Source: Symsagittifera roscoffensis (Eukaryota > Xenacoelomorpha > Acoela > Convolutidae). From it: a stretch of DNA of 60,000 bases. A program made the position numbers and the translations under genes. Shown here in pieces: positions 46,571 to 59,900 of this stretch. The stretch lies in assembly GCF_963678635.1 (NCBI RefSeq), contig NC_087062.1:60927584-60987583 (forward strand). The letters are read 5' to 3'. The notes beneath the pieces are model-generated. The model saw only the letters and a list, made by a program, of their open reading frames with translations. It was not told the origin of the DNA and made no database searches. Position 1 is the stretch's first letter. Each line of letters opens with the position of its first letter.

Positions 46571-47590
46571 GAATTAAAAATGCATTGACTGTGTTAACTT
46601 AATACTACAAACCACATGCAATCAAAAAGACGTAAGAGTGCCAACAAAAGTGGCAGCAAAATTTGAGACTTAGATAAGAAAAAAGCTCGTACTATTACAC
46701 TAACGTTCACAAAAGTTCGCAAGTGTAATAACTATAGTAACCGCTCTTTCCTACTTTTTTAAACATAAAAGCGCATTTAAACTGAATCACCTTTTCTAGA
46801 CAGAAACGCAGCGGAGCTCACTTGCGATAGAAATGAAACACAGCATTAAAAGCTGGCGAATAGAAAATGACAAAATCGAGAACAAAATTGAAAATGATTT
46901 CAGAAAAACATTCACGAAACACAGAAAATAGCATTACCTAAATTTGAAAACACATATTGAAAAAAAAGTCCGGCCAGGACTCGAACGGCTGACCATAGGG
47001 TACAAAACCTACCGCGTTACCTCGAGGCCAAGAAGGAAGGAGTCGCGAAGTTGCTAAGGTTCACTAATAAAGCATTTTCACAATTTCATAAGGATTTGTG
47101 CGAAAATTGTTTACGAAAGAAAAAAATCTTGATTACGATTACAATACACTTGCCTCCGCTAGTTTAAACAAGAGAAAATTTGGCCAACAAAAACTGCAAA
47201 AACAAATTTTTTCCGAGTTAAATTGATCGGAACATTATGTGCAACCTGCACAGTAACCGACTAATCCTTGTTTATTAAAAAAACATATACTTGCACAAAC
47301 TGGAAAGCTGCGCCTCAAGTTGAAAAAAGTGAACTGACCTTCCATTCGATTTCACCACATAAGTTCCTTGTAATGAGCAAATTTAGTACTGTGCTTTAAC
47401 CTTCTCTCATTTTATTGAGGGAGTGTTCGATTCAATTGAATTAAAAATGCATTGACTGTGTTAACTTATTACTACAAACCACATGCTATCAAAAAGCCGT
47501 AAAAGTGCCAACAAAAGTGGCAACAAAATTTGATACTTAGATAAGAAAAAAAATCGTACTATTACATTAACGCTCACAAAAGGTACTACC
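46571..47590. repeat. Direct repeats of ~150 bp flanking ~720 bp
   Basis: Both copies start ATTAAAAATGCATTGACTG and end near AACG(T/C)TCACAAAAG, with roughly 10% differences. The interval holds a tRNA-like module and no coding sequence. A small LTR-type (TRIM-like) element or a simple duplication would both fit. Confidence 0.4.
46975..47033 (-). repeat. tRNA-like module (polymerase III promoter fossil)
   Basis: The minus strand reads TTGGCCTCGAGGTAACG (A-box-like), then about 35 bp on GTTCGAGTCCTGG (B-box-like), then a run of eight T. It does not fold into a convincing full tRNA, so I call it a SINE-type head and not a tRNA gene. Confidence 0.55.
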
Positions 47591-47669
47591 TTCCTCCAGG
47601 TACTACATAAGGAAGGTTTTAATCTAAGCAACCTTTGTTTTGTTGTTATAAAAACTAGTTTAATGAAAA

Positions 47670-47675
47670 TTTATT
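47670..47675 (-). terminator. Possible polyadenylation signal of the RhoGAP gene
   Basis: AATAAA on the minus strand about 280 bp after the stop codon at 47,952. It is the first such hexamer I see downstream. Confidence 0.4.
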
Positions 47676-47951
47676 GCACTAACTTCATCTAAATTAATAA
47701 TTATCTGTACACTTTTGTTCTTTAAAATCATCAAGTTAAACCAGCAGCCGTAGAATATACATGGCAAAACAACATTAGCACGAAGCAAAATTTTTACGCA
47801 TTTCAGTATAGACTACTTGAAAACATTAACGAAATATAACTAACACAACAGAATTATAATTTAGCAAAGGATGGATAGAACATTCATATTTTATATTAGA
47901 AGTTAAGTTCGCCAAATTACCGGTTTCCTGTCTGTGCTTCGATTTCATTTT

Positions 47952-50900
47952 TCAAACCTGGACATCTGAGTCGGGTCTGGGCGTGTTGTAGGAAAACAGT
48001 TCATGACATCTGTTAATTATTACTTCGACCAGTTGTCTGCACTTGTAGCTTCCGGACATTGCATCCAATGACGTATATGCCGGGCGGAGAAGAGTTGGCC
48101 AGAAACAAGTGGCCAGATTCTCAGACGTCATTTTGTTCACATCGCACCTATTTGCAATTCTGAAACAATCAAACAGACTGCTTTTCCCAAATGATTAATT
48201 TCTTAATCTGAAAAAACTCATTAAGTCCACTAATCTAGGTTACATAAAGGCCGGTTTCTCAATTCAATCCCGCTTACTGAGGACAAAAAATCATCAGCAA
48301 ACAAACAAAACTGTCAATATGTTGTACCAGTAAATAAAATCTACCTGCGATACCATACAAACAGCATTGCAAGCTACCACACGAGAGAAAAATTCAACAA
48401 AAAGGATGTTATATTTGAAGAATACACGTCCAGAAATACAATCGCCGGCGTTAAAAATTTTTCAGAAACCTTTATCGAGCGACTACTAGCCCTTAAAAAT
48501 TTGAGTAATCTCCCGTTGAGCCAAAAGCAAAATCGTTGCTATGGAAAACTGTTGACAGTTCCGAAACTCTAAAATTTCTGAGAATACCCTGTGGGAGCAC
48601 GATAAAAGCTATCAAACAACACACTATTAAGTCACTAGGCCAATATAACGCAATTTCAAGCAAATACAACTTTAAACAAAAAAGGAAATTACAAAAAAAC
48701 TCGATGTAACTATGAGTAAATTTACACAAATTACAAAAATGAAAATTACTTTCAAATACAATGAAAATTCTTTGCAGCACAAGAAAGCTCATTCAAGTGG
48801 CAACCGAGCAGACAATAAGCCAACAATACTTTTGAAACCGAAAAAAGCACGTTCGAAAAAAAAACAATTCTAGCCAGGATTGAACCTAAAACCTTTGTCA
48901 CCTAGATGTAGTTGTTAACTCTAGAGCAATTGTGCCGAAGAAGCTAAGAATTTTGAATCTATTACAATCCAAGCAACTGGTTTTTCAAACCGCATGTTTA
49001 CACAAAAAAGTACCGATTTGATAATAAAATTCTGATTTAAAAACGCTTGCTAATCGCAAGCGTAAAAGCCACACTTAATTCAAAACAACTAGCGTGTGCC
49101 GCACCTCCGGTGCTTCGAATTTTTAGCAACTCATGAAAAACCGTAAATAATGGAAAAAAATCAGCATCCTTTAAGTTAACTCTGACAGCACCGAATTACA
49201 GGGTTGATGATTTCAAATTTTGAAAAAAAAAATTCCATTCAAGTTTTTTCAATTCAAATTTTTGAAAAACCATTAAGTTTTTTTATCTAAGTTCTTTGAA
49301 AAAACTTTAATATCTTTGAAAAATTAAGATACATTAAGACATATCTCTAAGAGCCGACGTTCTAGAATGAGTGAATAGAATTCGATTTGTACAATAGAAT
49401 TTGTTTTGTACTGGAGTTTTGAAGCTTTAGAAAAAATGTGTTACAATTCTTAATTTAATTAAAGCGTCCACTATATTTTTATTTTGATCCCTCTGATTGA
49501 TGTCCAATGGTTGTGCACTCACTTAACTTTTAAAAATAGGTTTGACGACCTAATTAGAAAAGGAACATTTAACATTTTCGATTTAAAATCCAACTAGCGT
49601 GTACCGCACCTCCGGTGCTTCGAATTTTCAACAACTCAAAAAAACTATTTTTTGAGTGTACTCTGACAGCACCCAATTACAGGGTTCGTAATTAAAAATT
49701 TTGCAAAGTTTTTATTCACACTTTTTAAACAAATTTTGAAGAACCATAAAATTTTGTGAAGTTTTATATAAGTTCTTCGAAAAATTTAAAATGAACTAAG
49801 AAACGTCACATCTGGGAAACTGAAAGCAATTGAGCAGTCGCATTTGGACGCAAGATTTGCAACTCCTGAGAGTACTCTTACAGTACCCAACTACAACGTT
49901 GGGAAGTTCAAATTTTGAGAAACTTTACCTTAAATTTTCTAATCTTGAAAACAACCAATATTTGAGCAGTCTTTTTAGATGGCAATATTCGCAATCTTTG
50001 AAAGTAGACAACTACAGTTTTGGGAATTTCACTTTAACGAAACATTTTGTAATTTGAGTTTTCTGAAAATTTCCAAAAAAATCACACAAATCGTTGTATC
50101 TCTTAAACAAAAATGATTTGGGCATTCTTAAATGGAGGCAGAATTTGCAATCCCTGAGATTACTCTGACAGCCCCACAACTACAGGTTAGGAATTTCAAA
50201 CTTTGAAAAAAAAATAATTTAATTTTCATTAAAAACGTAATATCTGGAAAACTGCACGATTTTGAGCAGTCCTTTTTGGAGGCAAAATTCACAACTCCAG
50301 AGAGTACCCTGACAGAGCCTCCTTACAGAGATAATAATGTCAAGTATTGGGAAATTTTTTATATTTGAGTTTTCTGAAAAATTTTGAAAAAAAAATCCAA
50401 AAAAACGTCATTTCTTAAAAATTCCAAGAAATTTAGCAGTCATATTGAGAGGCAAAACTCGCAACACCTCAGAGTACCCTGGCAGAGCCTCATAAAACAG
50501 ATAATAATCTCAAGTTTCACGAAATTTTTTATAATTAAGTTTTCTGAAAAAGTTTTGAAAAAATCCTAAAAAAACGTCATATCTCGAAAACAACCAAAAG
50601 ATTTGAGCAGCCACATTTGGAGGCAAGATCTCACGCAATCCCTGAGAGTGCTCTGACGGCTCTCAACTAAAGGGTTAGGAAGTTCAAAATTTGAAGAAAA
50701 AAAAATAAATTACACAAAAAAAATAACAAAAAACGTCATATCTGGAAAACTACAAAGATTTGAGCAGTCACAGTTGGAGGCACGATTTGCAACACTTGAG
50801 AATTTGAGCCCACTCTGACAGCCCCAAACTAAACGGTTGGGAAATTCAAATTTAGAAGAAATAAAACTAAATTTAAGTTTTCTGAAAACTTTTTGAAAAA

Positions 50901-53900
50901 AAAAATCACAAAAAACATCATATCTCAAAAACTACAAACATTTGAGCAGTCATATTTGGAGACGAAACTCACAACTCCTGGGAGTACCATGACAGAGCCG
51001 CACTATAGAGGTGTGAACTTCAAATTTTATGGAACTGTTCATATCTCAGTTCTTTCAAAAATCTTGAAAAAATCCTAAAAAATATCAAATCTAAAACTAA
51101 AAGGATTTGAGCAGTCATATTTGGGGGCAACATTCATTCGCAACCCCTGAGACTACCCTGACATACTCCAACTACAGGGCTGCGAATTTCAAATTTTCAG
51201 AAACTTTAAAAAAAAAAATTTCTAGAAATTTTTGAAAAATCTCGAAAAATTAGGCGACGGGTAGACAGATATAATCAAATTAATTAAAAAAGCAGGTATA
51301 CAGACAGACAGACTTAATTTGGCCTCGAAAAAAATTACTGAAAAATTAATGTCTTTGCGGAAAACTAATTGAAAAATTTTCTTAAGCATTGCAATATATG
51401 ATATAGCTTAAACATGAAAAAATTCTTTCGTTAAACATGCAAAATTATTATGCTTAAACATGGGAGATAGCTGTCACTCGCATTTAAATATAGTATAGAC
51501 GAAGAATCAATTCTATAGAACAGTCCAATCAATTCCACAGAGGCGAAACAGAGCTCGTACCATTTGCAACACAACGCAAGCGTAGCATTGCAAGCTAGAG
51601 AATAGAACAGTTGAAAAAATGAAAAACTAATATAAAAAACTATCGAGAAACAAAGCCACCAGTATTAAATACACTTTCAGTACAAAGAAGCCGACAATAC
51701 GTGGGTAGACGCCCAATGTGCCGGAAACAAACAGTCATAGAATGACTTAGAGCGATAGGGTTATTAATCTTTGAATTTTTCGACCACAATCGGCATGAAT
51801 TGTTTAACAGAATCAAAGAACTGTCTCTAATCCAATGAAACGTAAAACGAAAAAAAAAACATAGGCCAAATAGCGAAAAAACTAATCCAGTGCTAGCAAA
51901 TTTACAAATCACAGGAGCAAATCAATAACACTTGACGAACTGCAAAGAAAATTGCTGACAGTAAAAAAAATCCGTGACTTAGACGACAAAACCTAAGCAA
52001 AGAAACGGATGTCCATAGCAGACTAACACATCACTTTCAAGATCTTGAAAGCCCTCATTGAGAATTGCTTGAAACCAACGAAAAAGAAGAAAGAAACGAG
52101 CTGGCTTCAAGAACACTGTACAGGACGATAAATTTTGTAACAAGAAAAAAACAGTATCAAAGCACAAGAGAAAAAAAATTCATCGAAACCAATATTCATC
52201 AAAGCATTATTTGAGATTGTAGATAGAATTGTGAGATTCTGAAAATTGTGGACTCAACAAAAAAATAATTGATTTCGTGGAAGCCATGTACACGGAAGCA
52301 TACAGCCATGTCCGTGTCTACAGCTCCCTCCAGCACTTTTCAATCTTTAACGGAGTCTGACAAGGTGTTTTTATTACCATTTTTAAAAATATATATATAT
52401 TGCCATTGATTGGATTAAGTAGAAATTGCTGGAAAAAGGCATGTTCACATCTCGTGCTTGACGATATGACTGTAGCAGACCTGAAACTTGTTGACAATTG
52501 GCTGCTTGACCACAATGGTGCAGATACCTAGCGGCTCCCGGACAAGGCTGCTGGAAACTCGGCACACGTTAGTCTTCGACTCAATATAGGCAAAACGCTG
52601 TTCTGCACGCACTCTCGTACCCAAGATTTACAGTTAATAATGAGAGACAGCAGAAAGTTGATGTTTTCTACTACTTAGGGACAATGGCAACATCACGAAG
52701 GATTTAAGTTACCGAGTCGCAAAAGCAGCGGGGAGCATCAAAATGCTCAATAACCTACGGTGAAAGCGCAACATACCACAAAAGTTGAAGAAGAAAGTTT
52801 ATAGAGCTTGCGTCGGGACGAGCCTGGTAGCTAAGGTTCAACCATTAGACAAGTTCATTTTCTTACAGATTTGTTGGAAAGCTGCTTCCAGGAGAAAAGT
52901 CTAGCTCCTGATAACAATACACTTGCTCTCGTATACGACACAGTGAATAGTTGTGCTATCTTCAGTTCAACATCGGAATGAAAAGTAATTGGCCTTGGTT
53001 TATCAAAAGATTCATAAATATACGGCAGATTAATTAATACATAGACTGGTACTATAGTGATGGAATTATCCATCATATATGATGCAGTCTAGTATCGTTT
53101 GACTCACTTGTTGAGATGAAGAGAAAGACACCGCAGCGTGACATAGTTGGGCACAGGCAAAAGGGCCAGGTGAGATGCCAGCTTGCCAGTGCTTGAACCA
53201 GATCCTATCAATGCCGCCCGCATAAACAAATCGTGATACTTGACTGGTATGAGAGGGTGCGGAAGTTTAGAGAAGAATTGCTTGAGAGCTGAGGCCACAG
53301 AATCTACTGGCATCGACATCTGGTTAACAATGGGACCTAGGGTATCCTCATTCACTTGAACAGACAGTCCAGAGTCCTGGACAGACTTGTCAAACCAGTG
53401 AATCAGCTTCTCCCTATCGCACTGGTTGCCCGGTTGTCTGTAGATTCCCTCACTATCCAAACCTAAAATTTGTGCGAAACTACTATGGATGCTCGTTCAT
53501 AGATTTTTATGGAAAATCTTCTCCAGAATTTTATTTCGCATTAGCAAAATCAATTATTATTACAATATCAAGTGATTCAACTTACTCCAGAGATATTTGG
53601 CTCAAGATATTGACACTTCACTTTTGTTATTGTAACTGAATCAAAATCAACCGTTGGATATTTTAGTTACTGAATAAACAATGCTCTTAAATAGACTCAC
53701 CGTGCAGCTCAATGTAACGAATGCACTGTGTCACAAACAGAGGCGGCATTGGACTCTGGCTACCATCATTTCCAATCAGGATCAGCTTTTCCAATGGCTG
53801 GCCAAAATAACTGGAAGCACTAGTCACCGGCACAGCTGCACTTCCCGAATTCGGGGTCGCATTAGAAGCGGTAGCACTAGAATTAGTTTTATTTGACAGC

Positions 53901-56900
53901 CACTTTTTCGTGAAAGACTTCTGTTTTCGCAGCTTCCCAGTTTTCTTTTTCGTCTCAGATTTCACAGCATTGTCATCTCCCGTCACGATTGAATCTGCAT
54001 CTAGAGATCTCGACAAACTACTTTTTGTTTTGCCGGTTTGTTTCGGAATTACAGCAGACACCTTCTGACCAGCCAATAAATCCTTTTTTCCACTGTTTGT
54101 ACTCTTCCGCTCTTCTTCCTCGGCTACTTCGTCGTAAATATGCGCCCCAACATCTTCAAAGGTTGTTAAATTGTTGTCCAAACTATGTCTGTCCAAATCC
54201 CAGTCCTTTGATTTTGTCCTGGAATCCTGGCTGGAAGATGAACTTAATTGTTGATTGAGTGGAGTACCACTAGTGTTTGTCATAGAGATCGGTGATCCCA
54301 CCGATGCTCTTGAGGAGCTACCATGTTGCACAATCGTCGAGCCGAGCAGAGACCCTTTCGATCCACGATTGTTAGCCTCGGCTGACTCTGCGCTGTCCAT
54401 TCTCTCGTAAATGAGTCTCTCTTGGGTCAGAGGAGGTTTAATAGGAGAAGTGTCTAAAACAGGTATTCCGCAGGGTACCAATTCACTTTTAGATTTGCCA
54501 TGTTTGTAGGGTGGCATTTGAGTGACCCTCCTTGCCTGACTTGACCCACGTGGCGACACTCCAAGTGGCAAAGGAGAACATGGCTGACTTTTGGCATGTG
54601 TGATGTGATGAGTGTGGCGATTCACTTGAGAGTATGTAGCAGACTCGCCTCCACTATCTCCGCTTTCACCCATGTCTCTCTGCAAGTTCACTGCCGCATG
54701 GCTGTTTGATTTCCGATGCTCCATAAGCTGCAAACCAAATTAACATCATTTTAACTTTCACCCCTCACAGCAGAAACAAGAGACATCATAAGAAACTGAG
54801 ACTCAAATGAAATATGAAATACATTTTATATTTTATACAAAATTATCTTATAACCCAAACATGTTAAGATGGGAGCTATGGTTTCTTTTACAAAACTAAA
54901 AAAATATGATTTATGTTCATTCGGTACATTTCATTCGGAATCTTTCCTCTCCATTTTCATTCATTGATACTTATTCTATTGAAATGTGGCTCTTACTATT
55001 TGCCTCGAAGATGCAGTTGCATGTCTGGTTACACTGCTTTTCACAGAAGAGGCTGCCGATTCATTCGTCTTCAGCTGTGTGTGGCGGCGACCACTGTTCA
55101 GCATTTCAATCGAATCATAAAGATTGTCTTCAGTGCTGTTATCTTTGCTGCGGTTGAGAGACACTTTGGAAGAGATGCTTCTGTTGCTTGACTGCGAAGC
55201 ACCCCCAGCGGAAGAAGATCCTTCGATGTCATCTGTACTTCTCAGACTGCCCGATTTGCTCTTGCCTCCGTTAAGGGAAGATGCATCAATTACATGTGTT
55301 CGGCCACCGTCTACCATGCCTAAAAAATGTGTTACTAAGCTGAGTAGTGTACGACCTAATTTGAAAAAAGAGAGGTTGCTGTGCACGAAGCACAAAATGT
55401 TCTGACCACCTTGATTAAAGAAAAAAATTAAAGACTCATGCGAAGCGGATTTTCGCACCACTTGCGAAACAATACAAACATAAAAACCAAGTAGAACAAA
55501 ATGAAAAAAAGGAAAAAACTAGGCCTACCAATATTAAAATTTCTCGATATGTCTCGACAAAATTTCATTACAGAGAAAACATTCAAGACACTTGAATATA
55601 AAATTAGCAACGGAACAAACTTAGAAAGAGGAAGATCCAAATGTCCCACCTGAACCTACAATGATCAACACTTGCAACTGCAATGAAAATTACTTACAGC
55701 AAAAAAAAATCGTCATGGGACAACAACGCCGACAAAACTTGAGCAGGCAAACGACAGTCAGACAATTCAATTTTAAACCAAACTTTTCAATTGCATATAA
55801 ACTGGGAAAAAACAAGGTCCCACCAAGACTCAAACGCCAGACATACGGTGCCAAGTCGACGTCGTTACCTCTAGGCCAAGTGTGAAGGATCCGGGCAAAT
55901 TTTAAGGTTCGATAGTAGATGAAAGATATGTAAAGAGAACAATAAAGAAAAGAAGAATTTGAACCGAAAACAAAACTTGTCATAAAAAATTTTAAACTAT
56001 AAAGTTTTAAACGTTTTCACGAACCATCTGTACCGGAAAACAAAACAATATGTTTCGCCCTCAAAACTACGTAATACAATTTGACAAAGCTGATATAATA
56101 TCAGCCGATACCGTTTAATCGAAAAAAAAATATCCACAAATTACAGAACTTTCAATTACGGAAAATGAGCCGACAAAAACTAGGACGAAAGCCCTTAATA
56201 CCAAAAAAATCTTCTTTCAAGAACTTTCTTTAAAAAAAGCTATAACTTGTAAGGAACTTCCCCTAATTTCTACTTAAAAGATGATAATTTTTTAAAAAAC
56301 TTTCAATAAATTGAGCATGCCAGTAGTCTGAAATTACCATTCCTACTAAATTTGACCATTCTGTGAACAAAGTTATATAATTTCCTTTCTTTTTAAAATG
56401 TTGATAAAATTTATAGCTAACGGTGCCTAAATAAGAGAAACTGCTACTGCATAACGAGAGCTAATTATAACTAAAAAATGGTTTAAAAAAATGGCAGTAG
56501 AATTAAATTGAGTGTCCTCAATATTGAGTTGAAATTTGGTCTAGAAAGCGAGAAAATTCAAGCCAAATTTTCTCGAAACGAGACCTTTTTTCGAAATAAA
56601 AAAGCGAAACGGAATGGAACTTTGCATCACTTGCGATACAACACAATCATAGTACTGCAAGCTAGCAAATAAAAAATCAGACGGAAATTAATTTTTTTTC
56701 GAGAAACAGTCAAGAAACAGCCACTAAATAAGCTTTTAATAAGCTCAAATTATCCTTTATCGAGCGGCCACTGAACCGACGATACTTGGGTAAACGCCCA
56801 TTGATCCGTAAGCAAAATATGTCCATGATTGAACAATCTAACAGAGTTCCCGCATATTCTTGACATAAGCGTAACTACCCGACATTCGGACAATTTGTGA

Positions 56901-59900
56901 AAAATTGATTTGACCCTTTGAATGAAATTAAGCTAACAACGAAGGTTCTTTAACAAACGCTCACCGAACAAGTTACCCGCACCCATCTGCCTTGTCAAAA
57001 TAAATTGTCACTAAAATTTGTGCAATTAAGATGAGCCTGAATTAATCTCAAAAATATTCAATTTTTGCCCTGCATGATTTGATCGTATTTTGGAATTTAT
57101 AAATGTCAAAAACTATATACTTGCGAATTACCTACCACTGCAAACTTCGCGCATTTTGAGAACCCGATAGATTTTAACCCGATGAATCAGTGAGTATTTC
57201 ACTCAAAACGATCCCACTCTAAATAACATTTTATTGGACCACATCTTATCATGTTTGCATCACCTGTTGGCTTTGATTTCTTTTCCGAAGTCAATGAATT
57301 GGTGAAAAAATCAGACTCATTTTGGAAGGGACTGTCGTCAAAGTAATCGCAATCTTCGTTTTCGTTCAGCAAATGACTTGCTCTGGTGGGAGGCCTGCTA
57401 CTGACTGATGATATGGCACTGCTCACAGAACCCCTTCCCCAACTACTGCTCTTTGCTCCTGGAGAAACACGAGCTGGTATGTTCATCTGATCCGGATACC
57501 TTTCATGCAAGGAATCTGGATGGTATCCCCTCACTTTATCTTCGACGGAGAAAGCTTCCGTCAATGACAGCTGTCGAGAAAACTCTGAGAAATCCACATC
57601 TCGTATATCTCGCAAATTTTTCATCGATACTGGCAGTTTTTCCGGATAAATTTCATTTATTTTTGTGGTTTGCTTTGGTTCTTTATTCAACGATTCCATC
57701 TGAGCAACCTGTAATTTCACGGCTTCGTTGAAATCTTGAGACAGAACCTCTGGAATCGGCTCTGGAGGAGCGACACCTCCGTTGAATACATTTGGCTTGT
57801 TTTTCCACATCGAGAGACCAAACACACGACTATTGAAGGTCATCCGATCAACCGTAGAAAACTCGGCTTCCGACATATAATCTGCTTCGGACACCACATC
57901 TTCGAATGTCCTCTCAAAGTCACTTTGAATTGGGTCGTTATTGACGTCCCATTTCTCATTTTTCTTATCGTCATTCTTTGTGGAGGCGTGTTTACCAGAC
58001 AGCAGACACTTATACTCGTCTGAATCTGAGTTGGTTCGAAAACCACTAGTTTCCAACTCATCGCAGGAAGTCTCGCTCATGATTGTGTCCAATCTAGTGT
58101 TAAGAGGCGCATAACTTAAAGTAGTTTTTGGCTGGGGGTTTAAGCCTGTGGGTGAATGTCCCAGCGGACTTTTTGGAGACATCTTTTGCTGCTGGGGAAT
58201 TTGAACACCTGTTGTGACCAACTTATCCGGCACATCATCAATATGAACATTGAAAACAGTGTTTATGTTTCCAGTTAAGCTGTTCAGCTTCCGTTCTGAC
58301 TGTGACGATAATCTTGACACCTGAGACTGTTGGTTGTTGACGTTAAATTCCTGGGACCCCGACATACTCGTCGATTCCATGTCTACAAACTTAAACGAAG
58401 AAGGTCTGACAGGTGTAACTTGAACACTCGATGGAGCACTGGAAGACCAGTTCGAGTTGCATGTCACAGTAGGTGCCGATGGAGGCTGAATAAAAGGAAG
58501 TTTGGTTTTTTTCAGTTCCCTCTCAGTCGACATCAGAGGACTCCTTTTAGGGACCCTTGGACTTGACTGGTTTAAACTAGGACTGGTTTTCTTTGGGCCA
58601 ATGTTAACAGTGACAAACACAGCTGAGGATTTTGTCGGAGGTTTTTTGATATTAACATTTTGCGTTTGTAGCTTATTTGAAACATCACAGCCATCGGGGC
58701 TGGATTTGGGTGATGTTTTATTTAATGGGAAGGTTGAGACTTCCGAAAACAAGGTTTTCTCATTAGTTGTGACTGTCAGGGGTGTTTGATGACTCAACTG
58801 TCGCAATGATTTCTTGCTAACATGCACGCCATCAGACCTCGGTCCAGTACTGGTAGGCGTAGCATTGGAAACAGTTGTAAAATTGGATCTGATACTTCGG
58901 TCTCGGCCGTGTTCGTCTAAACCGCAGTCTAACGTCTCGTATAACTCTGCGGAAACAGCTCCTGACTTCATGGTTCCATTTGAAGATGCAGCATCATGAG
59001 GTGTGTCGTACTCTCGGCTCTCCAAGCCGGCTATATGCTGTTCAGTGCGAATTGGTGAAGAGAATCTGTTTTTATTGCTTTGGCGACTGATTGGGGATCC
59101 TGCTGCTTCCAATTGTTTCACCGAGCTGTTCGTTATTTCAAAAGAGACTCCAAAACTGCTTCGATTTGGTCTTATGAGTTGTTCACCACTTCCGCTCAGA
59201 GAAGAGGGGATATGACGGTAACTTCCTGCCTGCTTATCAACACCAGTTACACTTGTAGAGGGGTGAATAGAAACTGGTAAAGCTGCAGCATTTGATAGAC
59301 GGTTCGAATGGGAATTTAATGTCGTAACACTTTTCCTGTTAAAATACTCAGATCCATTGCTACAGTTTGATACATTGGATACATAAGAAGCTGGTCTTCT
59401 GGAAGATGCCGCCGAGGCTGTTGAACCGCGCGCACTAGCATTCGCCGCAGGTAAAATATTTTTAGCCTCGCTTCGTGAGTCTCGTCCATGCTTTGAGTTT
59501 CTGCGACTAAACGGAAAGCGGAGAACGCTCATCAATTTACGACTGATATTGCTTTTTTCTACAATTTTAGCTGAGTCTCCTAGAGTGAGACTTTGCGTTT
59601 TCCTATCTTTTGGCGGCAAAATTGGAACATCATCTACGTCAATAAACTCGTTCAGATTCCTGTTTATAGAAGACCTAGAATTGGACACAGGCAGGATCAC
59701 GGATGGTCTGTCTTCTGAGATCCTGGTTTCCTCTATCATTTGGTCATAAAATGGATTCGTCTTAGATAATTTCACTTCGACTACCTGCATTTCTCCAGAA
59801 TTTAGTCGATTCAAATTTTCATTAACGGTTGAGTTTTCAGTCTTTGTAGCTGCCAATTGTTTTTGCAGAGCAGCTCTTTTGAGCGCAAACTGTTTAGCGT

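Larger units (their letters stand above)
44367..47660. other. Intergenic region, no gene recognised
   Basis: AT-rich with short chance frames only (for example 45,259-45,540 and 45,305-45,559 overlap on opposite strands). It contains a ~150-bp direct repeat at 46,571-46,720 and 47,441-47,590 with about 870 bp between starts, a tRNA-like module at 46,975-47,033 and a degenerate match to the 10.3-kb spacer near 46,370. Confidence 0.45.
48148..53107 (-). other. Last intron of the RhoGAP gene, ~5 kb, full of transposons
   Basis: Holds a tRNA-like repeat (48,345-48,945), a truncated Helitron (49,089-49,336), a duplicate of 37,415-39,616 (49,337-51,499) including a second Helitron, a diverged dispersed repeat at 51,540-51,900 and a LINE relic (52,250-52,830). 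It splits the RhoGAP domain between LHLNK and the CFWPTLLRP exon. No other gene seen. Confidence 0.75.

Noticed and set aside
46975-47033. A true tRNA gene
   Set aside because: A- and B-box likeness is present but the acceptor and anticodon stems do not pair well and related copies are diverged repeats.
53681-55405. Plus-strand frames opposite RhoGAP exons 2 and 3 of the window
   Set aside because: Antisense shadows; the minus strand has consistent splice phases and domain motifs.
57408-59749. Many plus-strand frames opposite the large RhoGAP exon
   Set aside because: Shadows of the minus-strand coding exon.
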